The translations under genes and the position numbers were made by a program. A stretch of 64,000 nt of DNA from positions 10,517 through 74,516 of the forward strand of contig DAOTTV010000139.1 of the NCBI GenBank assembly GCA_034437755.1. Reading direction: 5' to 3'. Below are positions 16,800 through 26,500 of the stretch, one piece after another. The DNA comes from JAUZRW01 sp034437755 (GTDB lineage: Bacteria; Chloroflexota; Anaerolineae; Aggregatilineales; Phototrophicaceae). The notes beneath the pieces were generated by a model. It did no database searches, was not told the DNA's origin, and saw nothing but the letters and a program-made list of their open reading frames with translations. The number at the start of each line of letters is the position of its first letter. The first letter of the stretch is position 1.

Positions 16800-17693
16800 T
16801 CACTTCGGCTTATTACGATCACGGCGTTGCTTGAATTTGCGCGGCTCAAAACGACTGGGGTTTTTATTGCCCTTCGGCTTTTTGACGAGCGCCTTCTTAG
16901 GTGTCTCATCGGCGGTATCGCTATCATCAAGGGCGGCTTGTTCGGCGGCGAGTTGTGCCTCCAGCACTTTGCGCGCTTCGTCTGACCAGCCATTCTCTTC
17001 GATTTCTTTCAGCGCATTGCGGGCGGCAGTCTGGGCGGCGGTGCGCTTACTCGTGCCGATGCCCTCGCCGATGACGACATCGCCCACCAATACTTCGACC
17101 AGAAATTCTTTTTCATGATCGGGCCCAGCGGCATCAACCAGACGGTAAACCGGTGTGAAGCGTAGCTCCGCTTGACTGCGCTCTTGCAGGATGCTCCGTG
17201 CATCTTTGTGTAGATCGTGTTCTAGGATGTATGCTAGCAGTGTTTTCAGGCGCGGTAAAACAAAATCTTTGACCACCTGCAACCCACCATCCATATACAT
17301 CGCCCCAATAAGCGCCTCGAATCCCCGGCACAGATTGTTGGTGCGCGTGCGTCCACCGCTGTTTTCTTCACCTTTGCCGATCAACAGATAGTTGCCCAGT
17401 TGGCAATTTGCCGCCAATATCGCCAGCGAATCCGTCCGAACGAGAGCCGCCCGTAGCTGGGTTAGCTCCCCTTCGGACACATCCGGAAAGCGACGAAAGA
17501 GCATATCCGCAACGATGAAATCCAAGATCGCATCGCCCAGAAATTCGAGACGTTCGTTATCGTTTAAATCCGCTTCGACTTCGTTGACGAAGGAGCGATG
17601 TGTTAACGCTCGTTTGAGCAACTCGGGGTTTTGAAACTTAACATCGAGAATGCCCTCAAATGCTTCAAGTTCTACAGTCACCTCATCCATCAT
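16800..17693 (-). CDS. rnc: Ribonuclease III with an altered catalytic position
   Basis: RNase III cleaves double-stranded RNA in rRNA and mRNA processing. The 297-residue product has the nuclease domain with NERLEFLGDA (E47, E50, D54) and FEALIGAMYMDGG (E126), then a double-stranded RNA-binding domain (GEGIGTSKRTAAQTAARNAL). A basic, low-complexity tail rich in Lys, Asn and Arg follows, which is longer than usual. The residue three before E126 is Arg (R123, codon CGG at 17327-17325), where the family normally has an Asp metal ligand (D114 in E. coli). The gene starts 22 nt after moaX. Confidence 0.9.
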   Translation of the reverse strand: MMDEVTVELEAFEGILDVKFQNPELLKRALTHRSFVNEVEADLNDNERLEFLGDAILDFIVADMLFRRFPDVSEGELTQLRAALVRTDSLAILAANCQLGNYLLIGKGEENSGGRTRTNNLCRGFEALIGAMYMDGGLQVVKDFVLPRLKTLLAYILEHDLHKDARSILQERSQAELRFTPVYRLVDAAGPDHEKEFLVEVLVGDVVIGEGIGTSKRTAAQTAARNALKEIEENGWSDEARKVLEAQLAAEQAALDDSDTADETPKKALVKKPKGNKNPSRFEPRKFKQRRDRNKPK

Positions 17694-17715
17694 ATCTCTT
17701 TCTCACGAATATACG

Positions 17716-18438
17716 TTAGTCATTCTGCTTATCATGCGAGTCGGGCATATAATCGCCCTCGATCCATGCCTCGCCATCAGTGCCGATCTCTTTCTTCCAC
17801 ACAGGCACGATCTCTTTCAATCGGTCAATGCCGTAACGCGCCGCTTCAAAACAACCATCATCCCGATGCCCCGCTGAACAGGCGATCAACACCGTATTTT
17901 GCCCGACGGCGAGTTTCCCTAATCGTTGTATGATCGCGATGCCCTGTACCAGTGGATATTGCTCACGGATTTCCTGCGCCACCTGCTTCATCTTAGCCAG
18001 CGCCATCGGCTCGTAGGCTTCGTAGGTTAGATATTCGGTCTCAGGGATGTGTCCATCGCGATCTGTTTGCCCGCGCACCATGCCTGAGAAGAGACAGACG
18101 GCTCCGGTGGCGGGCGTAGTGATGAAATCAATAATCTCATCGTGGTCGATCGCCTCATGGGGCAGGCGAAAGAGTTCTGGTTGATCGCGATTGCCGCCGC
18201 TGACCGGCGGGAAGAAGGCAACTTCGTCTCCATTGTTGACAGGATCATCATCAAATGCGAACTCTTCATTGACAGCGGCGAGTGCTACCCGCAGATTATC
18301 TTCTGCCTGTGGGTAACGGTGCATCAGTTGTTGTCGGACGTGTTTGATGGTCGCATTAGTATCGGTGATCGTCAGCGCGATCGTCTTATCGCCCGTGATG
18401 TCGTGCAAGGTGGCGAACAGTAGCACCTTAATTTCCAT
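17716..18438 (-). CDS. MoaD-MoaE fusion, molybdopterin synthase in one chain (MoaX-like)
   Basis: Molybdopterin synthase inserts two sulfurs into cyclic pyranopterin monophosphate. It normally consists of a small sulfur carrier (MoaD) and a large catalytic subunit (MoaE). Here residues 1-82 are MoaD ending in the hallmark PPVSGG, and the chain runs straight on into MoaE: GAVCLFSGMVRG, LTYEAYEPMALAKM, CSAGHRDDGCFEAARYGID and the catalytic Lys region VPVWKKEIGTDGEAW. I chose the ATG at 18438 (MEIKVLLF), which overlaps the moaC stop by 11 nt and has GGAG upstream. A similar fusion, MoaX, is known in mycobacteria. The buried Gly-Gly implies cleavage after residue 82. Confidence 0.93.
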   Translation of the reverse strand: MEIKVLLFATLHDITGDKTIALTITDTNATIKHVRQQLMHRYPQAEDNLRVALAAVNEEFAFDDDPVNNGDEVAFFPPVSGGNRDQPELFRLPHEAIDHDEIIDFITTPATGAVCLFSGMVRGQTDRDGHIPETEYLTYEAYEPMALAKMKQVAQEIREQYPLVQGIAIIQRLGKLAVGQNTVLIACSAGHRDDGCFEAARYGIDRLKEIVPVWKKEIGTDGEAWIEGDYMPDSHDKQND

Positions 18439-18937
18439 CAGTGGTCTCCTCTGCTTTGTAATCGCCACGCATACCCCCGCGCTTCTCTAATAGGCGAATA
18501 TCACCAATACGCATCGTTCGGTCGACGGCTTTTGCCATATCGTAGATGGTCAATGCCGCGACGCTGACGGCGGTCAAGGCTTCCATCTCGACACCGGTTT
18601 TGCCGATGGTGCGTGTCGTCGCTTGAATGCGAATAGCGTGTTGTGCGTCGTCCAATTGCAATTCCACTGCAATTTTAGTCAAAGGTAGTGGATGGCACAA
18701 CGGGATTAACTCCGAGGTTTTCTTCGCCCCCATGATACCGGCAAGCCGCGCAACTGTCAGTACATCGCCTTTTTTCATTTGTCCAGCTTCTATTAAGCGC
18801 CACGTCTCCGGTTGTACGTACACCGCACCTTCTGCAATGGCAATGCGCTGGGTATCGGGCTTATCGCCAACATCGATCATGTTGGCACGTCCTTGCTCAT
18901 CTAAATGGGTCAGATTATCACTCATCATTCCTCGCAT
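18428..18937 (-). CDS. moaC: Cyclic pyranopterin monophosphate synthase MoaC
   Basis: MoaC completes conversion of GTP to cyclic pyranopterin monophosphate after the radical enzyme MoaA. The 169-residue product shows NMIDVGDKPDTQRIAIAEG, MGAKKTSELIPLCHPLPLTK and GVEMEALTAVSVAALTIYDM, all conserved. The exact start is unsure: ATGs at 18937, 18928 and 18925 are all possible, with AGGA very close to the later two. It is the first gene of the moaC-moaX-rnc run. moaA is not in the window; moeA lies at 41.3 kb. Confidence 0.95.
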   Translation of the reverse strand: MRGMMSDNLTHLDEQGRANMIDVGDKPDTQRIAIAEGAVYVQPETWRLIEAGQMKKGDVLTVARLAGIMGAKKTSELIPLCHPLPLTKIAVELQLDDAQHAIRIQATTRTIGKTGVEMEALTAVSVAALTIYDMAKAVDRTMRIGDIRLLEKRGGMRGDYKAEETTDGN

Positions 18938-19038
18938 ATAAACTACGTTAGCAATCAGCTATTGGCTTGTGTGGGTTTGATCCCATCAAGTATACTGGAA
19001 CATACTATGATAAATCGACTAGTTGGAGAAAACCAAGC

Positions 19039-19944
19039 GTGAGCATTTTTCGACGCGGTATGACCAAGACGCGACAGGGCTTTTTCGGTCGCATTAATGA
19101 GATGTTCGGCGGCAATGAGATTGATGAAGATTTATGGGATGATCTGGAAGCTCTGCTGATCCAAGCCGATCTCGGCATGGAAACAACCGAGACGATCATG
19201 GGTTATTTGCATGAGGAAGTCGATCAACGCGGGCTGACGAAAGCCTCACAGTTAGAGACTTTGCTCAAGAATTCGCTCTTATCTCTGCTTGATCGACCGC
19301 CGCGCCCATTGGACATCAGCGGTCGTGATCTGTCGATCATTCTGGTGGTCGGGGTCAATGGCTCGGGCAAGACAACTAGTATCGGCAAGCTCGCTAACCG
19401 TCTCAAACGGGCGGGACGCGATGTCATGCTGGCGGCTGGCGATACGTTTCGTGCGGCGGCGATTGAGCAACTCCAAAAATGGGGTGAGCGTGCTGGCGTG
19501 CCAGTCGTCGCTAATCAGCAGGGGAGCGATCCCGGCGCTGTCGTTTACAGCGCGATCGAAGCGGCGAAATCACGTGGGACTGAGATTCTCATCATTGATA
19601 CGGCTGGACGTTTGCACACCAACTATAATCTGATGCAGGAGTTGAACAAGATTCAGGGCGTTATCAAGAAGCTCGTGCCGGATGCCCCGCATGAGACCTT
19701 GCTGGTTTTAGATGGGACGACTGGACAAAACGCGCTCCGGCAGGGCATGTACTTCGGCGATGCTGTCGATATTACAGGCTTGATCGTGACGAAACTCGAC
19801 GGTACATCTAAAGGCGGGATGATCTTCTCGGTCTACACAGAGCTAGAAGCGCCGGTGCAGTTCATTGGGCTGGGTGAAGGGATGGATGATCTGGTGTATT
19901 TCAATCCGGAGCATTTTGTCGATAGCCTCTTCGATCAGGGATAA
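19039..19944 (+). CDS. ftsY: Signal recognition particle receptor FtsY
   Basis: FtsY is the membrane-associated SRP receptor GTPase that guides ribosomes to SecYEG. The roughly 301-residue product has a short N-terminal helix bundle (EDLWDDLEALLIQADLGMET) and a GTPase domain with G1 GVNGSGKTTSIGKLA, AGDTFRAAAIEQL, G3 DTAGRLHTN and G4 TKLDGTSKGG. I chose the GTG at 19039, with GGAG ten nt upstream; an ATG at 19060 is possible. An open extension back to 18967 has no similarity to the family. No long acidic A-domain is present, as is common outside Proteobacteria. The SpoU methyltransferase gene starts 2 nt later. Confidence 0.95.
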   Translation: MSIFRRGMTKTRQGFFGRINEMFGGNEIDEDLWDDLEALLIQADLGMETTETIMGYLHEEVDQRGLTKASQLETLLKNSLLSLLDRPPRPLDISGRDLSIILVVGVNGSGKTTSIGKLANRLKRAGRDVMLAAGDTFRAAAIEQLQKWGERAGVPVVANQQGSDPGAVVYSAIEAAKSRGTEILIIDTAGRLHTNYNLMQELNKIQGVIKKLVPDAPHETLLVLDGTTGQNALRQGMYFGDAVDITGLIVTKLDGTSKGGMIFSVYTELEAPVQFIGLGEGMDDLVYFNPEHFVDSLFDQG

Positions 19945-19946
19945 CG

Positions 19947-20765
19947 ATGCCGCGTGAGACCATCACCAGCTTCCAGAATAACAAAATCAAGCTGGCAAGT
20001 AAGCTGACGAGCAAACGCCACCGCGAGAAAAACGGGCTATTTCTGATAGATTATGCGCGTGATTTAGAGCGGGCACTGGACTTCGGCTATCAGGTGGCTT
20101 TCGCTTTTTACTGCGAGCAGATCGCCACCGACGATGATCATGCTGTGCTCGCCCGGTTACATGATACACTGGTATATGATGTCGATGCTGATCTGATCGC
20201 CAAAGCGAGTTATCGACAAAACCCAACGGGCTTGGTCGCTGTTTTACGACAAAAAGCGATCAAAGGCGCGGCTGATGCGGAGACAATCGGAAGCGGTCAT
20301 GTGCTAATGCTGGTGAATTTACGCAAGCCGGGGAACATCGGCGCGCTATTACGCACGGCAGATGCCGCCGCTATCCAGCATGTGGTGTTAGTCGATACGG
20401 CGCTCGATATCTATAATCCGAATATCATTCGGAGTAGTACAGGGGCATGTTTTCTCGATCATATCTACGCGATGACGACTGCCGAGGCGCTCAGTATCTG
20501 CCGCCAGAATGACATTGCTATTCTCGCGGCACACTTAGACGGACAGCAGAGCCTTTACGAATGGGATTTCAACGCGCAGACGAGCGCGATCGTACTTGGT
20601 ACAGAAGATAAAGGATTAGAGGACATATGGGTAAACAACTGTGACTCACTGGTCAAAATTCCGATGGCGGGATCGCTTTCTGACTCGCTGAATGTCTCCG
20701 TATCAGGGGCTATTTGCATGTACGAAGCACTCCGCCAACAGCAATACGCGAATGATAACCAGTGA
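19947..20765 (+). CDS. SpoU/TrmH-family RNA 2'-O-methyltransferase
   Basis: SPOUT enzymes of this group transfer methyl from S-adenosylmethionine to a ribose 2'-OH in tRNA or rRNA. The 272-residue product has an N-terminal substrate-binding segment (SKRHREKNGLFLIDYARDLE), then motif 1 NLRKPGNIGALLRTADA, motif 2 IVLGTEDKGLE and motif 3 IPMAGSLSDSLNVSVSGAIC, which form the knot. The first motif has NLRKPGN where DPGN-like text is more usual. It is translated with ftsY (2-nt gap) and followed by prfB after 15 nt. Target RNA cannot be told from sequence. Confidence 0.92.
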   Translation: MPRETITSFQNNKIKLASKLTSKRHREKNGLFLIDYARDLERALDFGYQVAFAFYCEQIATDDDHAVLARLHDTLVYDVDADLIAKASYRQNPTGLVAVLRQKAIKGAADAETIGSGHVLMLVNLRKPGNIGALLRTADAAAIQHVVLVDTALDIYNPNIIRSSTGACFLDHIYAMTTAEALSICRQNDIAILAAHLDGQQSLYEWDFNAQTSAIVLGTEDKGLEDIWVNNCDSLVKIPMAGSLSDSLNVSVSGAICMYEALRQQQYANDNQ

Positions 20766-20780
20766 AAGGAACGCAAGATC

Positions 20781-21884
20781 ATGGAACAACTAAGTGACCG
20801 ATTACGCAACATGCGCGAGCAAATCGCCCAGATGATGGAGCGATTGGACATTGAGCGCAAAGCGGACGAAGCTAAAAAGCTGGCACAGGAAGCCGCCGCT
20901 CCTGATTTCTGGAATGACTCCGAGACGGCACAGGCAAAAATGCAGAAGATGTCGCGCCTCAACAATCAGGTGAAGAAGTGGCGCACGGTGCATCAACGGC
21001 TCGATGATGCCGTTGAACTGGCAGATATGGGCGATCCCGATTTTGAAGCAGAGATGACTGCCGAGACACAAGCCCTCGAAAAAATCGTCGATGAGCTATC
21101 TCTACAAGCGATGCTCTCTGGTGAATATGATGACGAAGATGCAATCATGTCGATTCATGCTGGTGCTGGCGGTACTGAAGCGCAAGACTGGGCGCAGATA
21201 CTCCAGCGCATGTATCTGCGCTGGATGGAGCGCAACGGCTATAAAGCAGAAATTATCGAGACGACCTATGGCGAAGAAGCTGGTATCAAAAGTACGACCA
21301 TCAGCGTGAAGGGCGACTTTGCCTATGGGTACTTGCAAAGTGAGGGCGGGGTGCATCGCCTTGTCCGCATCAGCCCGTATGATAGCAATGCGCGACGGCA
21401 CACGTCATTTGCAAAAGTCGAGCTATATCCCGATATTGCGGGCGATATCGAAATTGATGTCAAAGAAGCAGATTTACGCATTGACGTTTTCCGCGCTTCG
21501 GGGCCCGGTGGTCAGTCTGTGAATACGACCGACTCAGCGGTACGCATGACGCACATCCCGACGGGTATTGTGGTATCGTCGCAGAACCAGAAGAGCCAAT
21601 TCCAGAATAGAGAGCAGGCACTGAAGGTGCTGAAAGCCCGTTTATTCGAAGAAGAGCGACGCAAACAACAGGAAGAAATCGACGCGCTGAAAGGCGAGAA
21701 TGTCGATGCTGGGTGGGGCAACCAGATTCGTTCATACGTGTTGCACCCGTACCAAATGGTGAAAGACCTGCGTACGAAGCACGAAACTGGTAATACACAA
21801 GGTGTACTTGATGGGGACATCAGTTCATTCATGGAGAGCTACTTGCGTTACAAAATCGGCGATACCGAACCCGCGAGCGAGTGA
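20781..21884 (+). CDS. prfB: Peptide chain release factor 2
   Basis: RF2 reads UAA and UGA and triggers peptide release. The 367-residue product has the GGQ loop at 243-245 (SGPGGQSVNTTDSAVR) and a complete coiled-coil N-terminus. The frame is continuous from the ATG at 20781, so there is no programmed +1 frameshift at codon 26 as in E. coli. The stop-codon-reading tripeptide, normally Ser-Pro-Phe, is Ser-Pro-Tyr here (198-200, in RISPYDSNARRHTSF). RF2 is also the factor that would compete with selenocysteine insertion at the UGA in the 28.7-kb gene. Confidence 0.96.
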   Translation: MEQLSDRLRNMREQIAQMMERLDIERKADEAKKLAQEAAAPDFWNDSETAQAKMQKMSRLNNQVKKWRTVHQRLDDAVELADMGDPDFEAEMTAETQALEKIVDELSLQAMLSGEYDDEDAIMSIHAGAGGTEAQDWAQILQRMYLRWMERNGYKAEIIETTYGEEAGIKSTTISVKGDFAYGYLQSEGGVHRLVRISPYDSNARRHTSFAKVELYPDIAGDIEIDVKEADLRIDVFRASGPGGQSVNTTDSAVRMTHIPTGIVVSSQNQKSQFQNREQALKVLKARLFEEERRKQQEEIDALKGENVDAGWGNQIRSYVLHPYQMVKDLRTKHETGNTQGVLDGDISSFMESYLRYKIGDTEPASE

Positions 21885-22009
21885 AATCCCCCTTGTGTGA
21901 CAGATGAGCCACTGTAAATCGACAATTCGTGCGAGTAGCCTCATTCGCGCAATCTTCCAGAATGACTATAATAAGACTATCATACATGTGTCATTCTGGG
22001 AGATGTTCC

Positions 22010-23275
22010 ATGTCAAAATTGGCAGATCGTATCAAAGCGAAGCAGAAAGCGCTCAAGGAGACGAAGGATAGTTCTGCGGCGGATGTGCTGACGCAGAAAG
22101 CCGAAGCCCGCAAGATCATCGCGGCGAAGAAGGAGTCAATTGACAAGCAGTCGAGTACTTTGGCAGACCGCTTGAAGAAAAAGCAAGAAGCCAAACAAGC
22201 CGAAATCGAAGCTGAGACCGATGAAACTGACGAGGATTTGCCCGAAGAGGAGCGCAGTGCGCTGGCAGAGAAATTAGACGAGTTAAAAGCGCAATACGAA
22301 GACCTCATCAGTCGTGTCAATCTGACCGACATCATCGAAGATGTGACATCCTTAGGCAGTGACATCGAAGAGTTGCCCGAAGAAGTTGAGGCAGTTCGCC
22401 AGCGCGGGTATCGCTTTCATGCTTATCTAGAGGGCAAAGTCGCTGTCTTAGCCGAAAAGTGGGACGATGTGAACGATCGTATCGAGACATGGTTGGAGCA
22501 AGAGAGCGAAGACCTTGATGATGAGGTGGCAACGGCTAAAGCTCTGATCGTCAAATCTGCGACAGATACCTACACGCCCGTTCACCAAAAAATCGCCACT
22601 CAGCTTGAGACTGTATTAGAGACGACGACCGCGGCGGTCGAAGCGGCAGAGGAACGCATCAAAGCCCTATACACACGCACCCGCCGCGAAGTCGGCGAGA
22701 CCCAATCACAGCTACGAAAAATCACCAAATATCTCGATCAGGTCGAGGTGGCTTCTTTTGATATGACTGCTAATGAAGCAATCTACATGGTTGCTGAAGC
22801 TGAATGGGATGATAACGGGGATAAGCCCGATGGCTTTATCTATGTTACGAATAGGCGTATGGTCTTTGAGCAAAATGAAAAGACGGGCAAACGCTTGGGT
22901 ATGTTCGGTGGGAAGCAAACCCAGCAAGTGCTGTGGGAAGTCGATTTCGATGTGATTGATCAGGTTGTGCCAGAAGATAAGGGCATGATGGGGGGCAAAG
23001 ACATGATGCACCTAAAGATGAGTGGGGGCGATTATGCTGAACTCACAGCGGAGATCAAAGGCGGCATCGATGCGTCATACTGGGCGCAACAGGTCAATCG
23101 TGCTGTGAAAGGCTTTATCGGACAGGATAGCACAGTTGAGCCAGACCCAGAATTGATCGAACGTTTGCGAAAAGCTCCTGCCGATTGCCCGAATTGCGGC
23201 GGCACACTTCCACGTTTAGAGGCGGGCGATACACAAGTCACCTGTGAATATTGCGGAACGGTCGTTCGCATCTGA
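22010..23275 (+). CDS. Coiled-coil protein with PH/GRAM-like region and C-terminal zinc ribbon
   Basis: The 421-residue product starts at an ATG with GGGAG upstream; an open extension to 21929 is unlikely to be translated. The first 260 residues are highly charged (Lys/Glu/Ala-rich) and predicted coiled coil (KLADRIKAKQKALKE, ADRLKKKQEAKQAEIEAE). Residues about 270-370 look like a PH/GRAM-type beta domain (GFIYVTNRRMVFEQNEKTGK). The end is a zinc ribbon, CPNCGG followed by CEYCG. There is no signal peptide. A TATAAT-like box at 21967-21972 suggests its own promoter. Function is unknown. Confidence 0.75.
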   Translation: MSKLADRIKAKQKALKETKDSSAADVLTQKAEARKIIAAKKESIDKQSSTLADRLKKKQEAKQAEIEAETDETDEDLPEEERSALAEKLDELKAQYEDLISRVNLTDIIEDVTSLGSDIEELPEEVEAVRQRGYRFHAYLEGKVAVLAEKWDDVNDRIETWLEQESEDLDDEVATAKALIVKSATDTYTPVHQKIATQLETVLETTTAAVEAAEERIKALYTRTRREVGETQSQLRKITKYLDQVEVASFDMTANEAIYMVAEAEWDDNGDKPDGFIYVTNRRMVFEQNEKTGKRLGMFGGKQTQQVLWEVDFDVIDQVVPEDKGMMGGKDMMHLKMSGGDYAELTAEIKGGIDASYWAQQVNRAVKGFIGQDSTVEPDPELIERLRKAPADCPNCGGTLPRLEAGDTQVTCEYCGTVVRI

Positions 23276-23285
23276 TCGTTATTGA

Positions 23286-23315
23286 CCCCCCGTTGACAGA
23301 TAAGCCAACAGGGGG
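23286..23315 (+). terminator. Possible terminator after the zinc-ribbon gene
   Basis: A stem CCCCCCGTTG / CAACAGGGGG with one mismatch and a 10-nt loop lies 10 nt after the stop codon. The following TATTATAT is only weakly T-rich, so termination is uncertain. Confidence 0.45.
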
Positions 23316-23357
23316 TATTATATCGTGGGAAAATTTAACCACAAACATAATCCTCCC

Positions 23358-23386
23358 TTGACTTGCAAACTAGGGGTGGATATAAT
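23358..23386 (+). promoter_or_regulatory. Near-consensus promoter for rpoC
   Basis: TTGACT (23358-23363) and TATAAT (23381-23386) are separated by 17 nt. The start codon of rpoC is at 23568, so the transcript would have a leader of about 175 nt, long enough to hold regulatory structure. I see no convincing leader peptide or attenuator in it. Confidence 0.8.
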
Positions 23387-23567
23387 GTGTTTTCTATGGT
23401 TGTCGATGTTTAAAATTGTTAGCAACTCAGCGTTATCAGGAGTACATCTTTAGTGCTGTTGCTCTGTATGATGCTTACAAGCCCATATGGAGACCGATCT
23501 GACAACACCTCACATTTCAACAACCTTTCCACAATATACAAGTGTGTAGCGCAGAGGAGGAAACGCC

Positions 23568-26500
23568 TTGGAGGCGAAAGATTTCAGCGCACTCCGTGTC
23601 AGTTTGGCATCACCTGACCAGATTCGCTCGTGGTCATATGGTGAAGTGACCAAACCGGAAACCATCAACTACCGCCGCTTACGCCCGGAAAAAGACGGTC
23701 TGTTCTGTGAGGCTATCTTTGGTCCTACGCGCGACTGGCAATGCTACTGTGGCAAATACAAGAACATCCGTTATCGCGGCATCGTCTGTGATAAGTGTGG
23801 TGTCGAAGTCACTCGCTCATCTGTCCGCCGCGAGCGCATGGGGCATATTGATCTCGCCGCTCCCGTCGCTCATGTCTGGTATACCCGTCGCGTCCCTAGT
23901 TATCTCGGGATGCTGTTAGACGTTAGCCGCCGGAATCTCGATCGCGTGTTGTACTTCGCCCAATATGTGATTACCAATGTCGATGAGAACATGCGTAATC
24001 GGGCGATTAGCCGCATCAACAAAGAACTTGACCTCAAAGAAAAAGAACTCGGGGGCGATATTAAAGATCGTATGGACGAAATTCGTGGTAATCACGATGA
24101 GTTCGTCGAGCAATACGACAATCGTGCCGCCGAAATTACCCAGCACTTCGATAAAGAACTCGCACGCTTGACTGACGAGATGATGCAGGAAGCCCAACGC
24201 CTGCAAGACGAAGTCGAAGCGCAGATGGGGCAACCCGCCGCGCATGATATTAGCTTTGAGCCGCTTGATCGGGTCTTGGTCGCTAAGGGCGAGACAGTCA
24301 CCAACGAGCATCTCAACAAGATCCAAGAAGAAGTTGATCGGTATCTCGGTGATCTCCAATCCGAGATTGAGACCATGCGCCAGCAAGAGATGGACAAGCT
24401 GAGCACAGAAGTGGATAACGTCTCCAGCGAAGTGAATACTGTCCTTGACGATCACTTAGAAGAGCTGGAAAGCCGCCTAGAAAATATCCGCGCCAGTGCC
24501 GAAAAGCAGATTCAGGAATTGAAAGAACTTGATGTTCTTCAATTCTTGTCGGAGAATCGCTATCGTGAACTCAAGGGACGTTATGGCAACGTTTTCGAGG
24601 CGAGCATGGGGGCAGAAGCCTTCTATGAGATTCTGCGCCATCTCGATCTTGAGAAACTGGCAAAGGAACTGTGGCACGAGGTACGCACCACGCGCTCTAA
24701 ACAGCGTAAGAAGAAAGCCACTAAGCGTTTGCGCGTTGTCGAAGCATTAAAGGGAAGCACCAACCGCCCTGAGTGGATGATTCTGACGGTCTTACCCGTT
24801 ATCCCGCCGGATTTGCGCCCGATGGTGCAACTCGATGGTGGTCGCTTCGCCACGAGCGATTTGAATGATCTCTATCGCCGTGTGATTAACCGCAACAATC
24901 GTCTGAAGCACCTGCTTGAACTGGGTGCGCCGGATGTGATCGTACGCAACGAAAAGCGCATGTTGCAGGAAGCAGTCGATAGTCTGATTGACAACAGTCA
25001 GCGTGGGAAGGCGCTTAGCCGCCGCGGACGACGCGAACTGAAATCCTTGAGCGATATGCTCAAAGGGAAGAAAGGGCGCTTCCGCCGTAACCTGCTTGGT
25101 AAACGTGTGGATTACTCCGGTCGTTCGGTGATTGTGATCGGGCCGCGCCTGAAACTGCATGAGTGTGGTCTGCCGAAGACGATGGCGCTAGAGCTATATC
25201 GCCCGTTTGTCATCAGCAAATTAGTGCAACATAGTTACGCCAGCAACGTCAAAGGTGCGAAGCGCATTATTGAGCGCGAGAAACCGGAGGTCTGGGAAGT
25301 GCTGGAGCAGGTCATCAAAGACCGTCCGGTATTGCTCAACCGTGCGCCGACGCTTCACCGTCTCGGCATTCAAGCGTTCGAGCCGCAACTGGTCGAAGGC
25401 AAGGCAATCCAGATTCACCCGCTGGTCTGCTCGGCATTCAATGCCGACTTCGACGGGGATCAGATGGCTGTCCATGTGCCACTGAGCGAAAAAGCTGTGC
25501 AGGAAGCTCGCCGTTACATGCTCAGCACGCGCAACTTGCTCAAACCGTCCGATGGTTCGCCGATTGTCGGCCCATCTAAGGATATGGTGCTTGGCATCTA
25601 TTACCTGACAATGGATCCGACGGTGGAACTCGTCACCCTGAAAGAAAATGCTGAGAAGTTCCGCAGTGAGCGTTCGATCTATGGTGAAGATGTCCGCGTC
25701 GGGATTGCAGTACGCTCGAATGGCTATTACTACACCCAGCATCGCAACGTGCCGGGTAAGGTGCTGTACGAGGACGTGACCGAAGAAGACGAAAACGGTC
25801 GCCAGAAAGTGATCGAAACCTCGGTCGAACGCACGATCCGCGCTCTGCGTGAGGGTGAAGTCGATGTGATGCTGGCGAACACCGTCGAAATGCGGAAGTT
25901 GATGGAGCGCTATGAGTGGCACGACGTGCTTGAGATTAGTAACTTGCACGAGCGTCGTCATGTGGTCGATATGGATGAAGTCCATTATCTCTATGATCTG
26001 GGTTTGGTCGAGTTGCACACACCGATTCTGCTGGGTAACGTCTACGATCACGAGTCCCCGCAGGAACGACCGGAACCGACAACGGTTGGACGCGCGGTTT
26101 TCAACCGTATCTTGCCGGATGAAATGCGCTACGTTCAGGAGACGCTCGGCAAGAAGGGCCTGCAGAAGCTGGTCGCCCGCGCCTATCAAATGCTAGGGAG
26201 CGACCGCACGACCGATGTTGTCGATGCGATCAAGAACTACGGTTTCAAATTCGCGACACTATCCGGTACGACAATTGCAGTCTCTGATCTGACGATTCCG
26301 GAACGACGTGGCGACATCATGGAACGTGCCGAAAAGAATGTCACGCGTGCCGAGCGCGATTTCCGCCGCGGTCTGATGACTGAAGAAGAGCGTTATCAGA
26401 TCACTGTCAACGAGTGGACGAACGCAAAATCTGAACTCGAAGACTTACTCCATGTGACGCTTGATCCGTATGGGCCGGTCGCTGTTATGGCGCTCTCTGG

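Noticed and set aside
20781..20860. Possible programmed frameshift at the start of prfB
   Set aside because: The frame is continuous from the ATG through the whole RF2 sequence with no early UGA.
25221..26189. A 322-codon open frame antisense to rpoC
   Set aside because: Its text is rich in His, Gln, Arg and Phe with no family pattern, and it lies wholly inside a highly conserved gene. It is a by-product of rpoC codon use.
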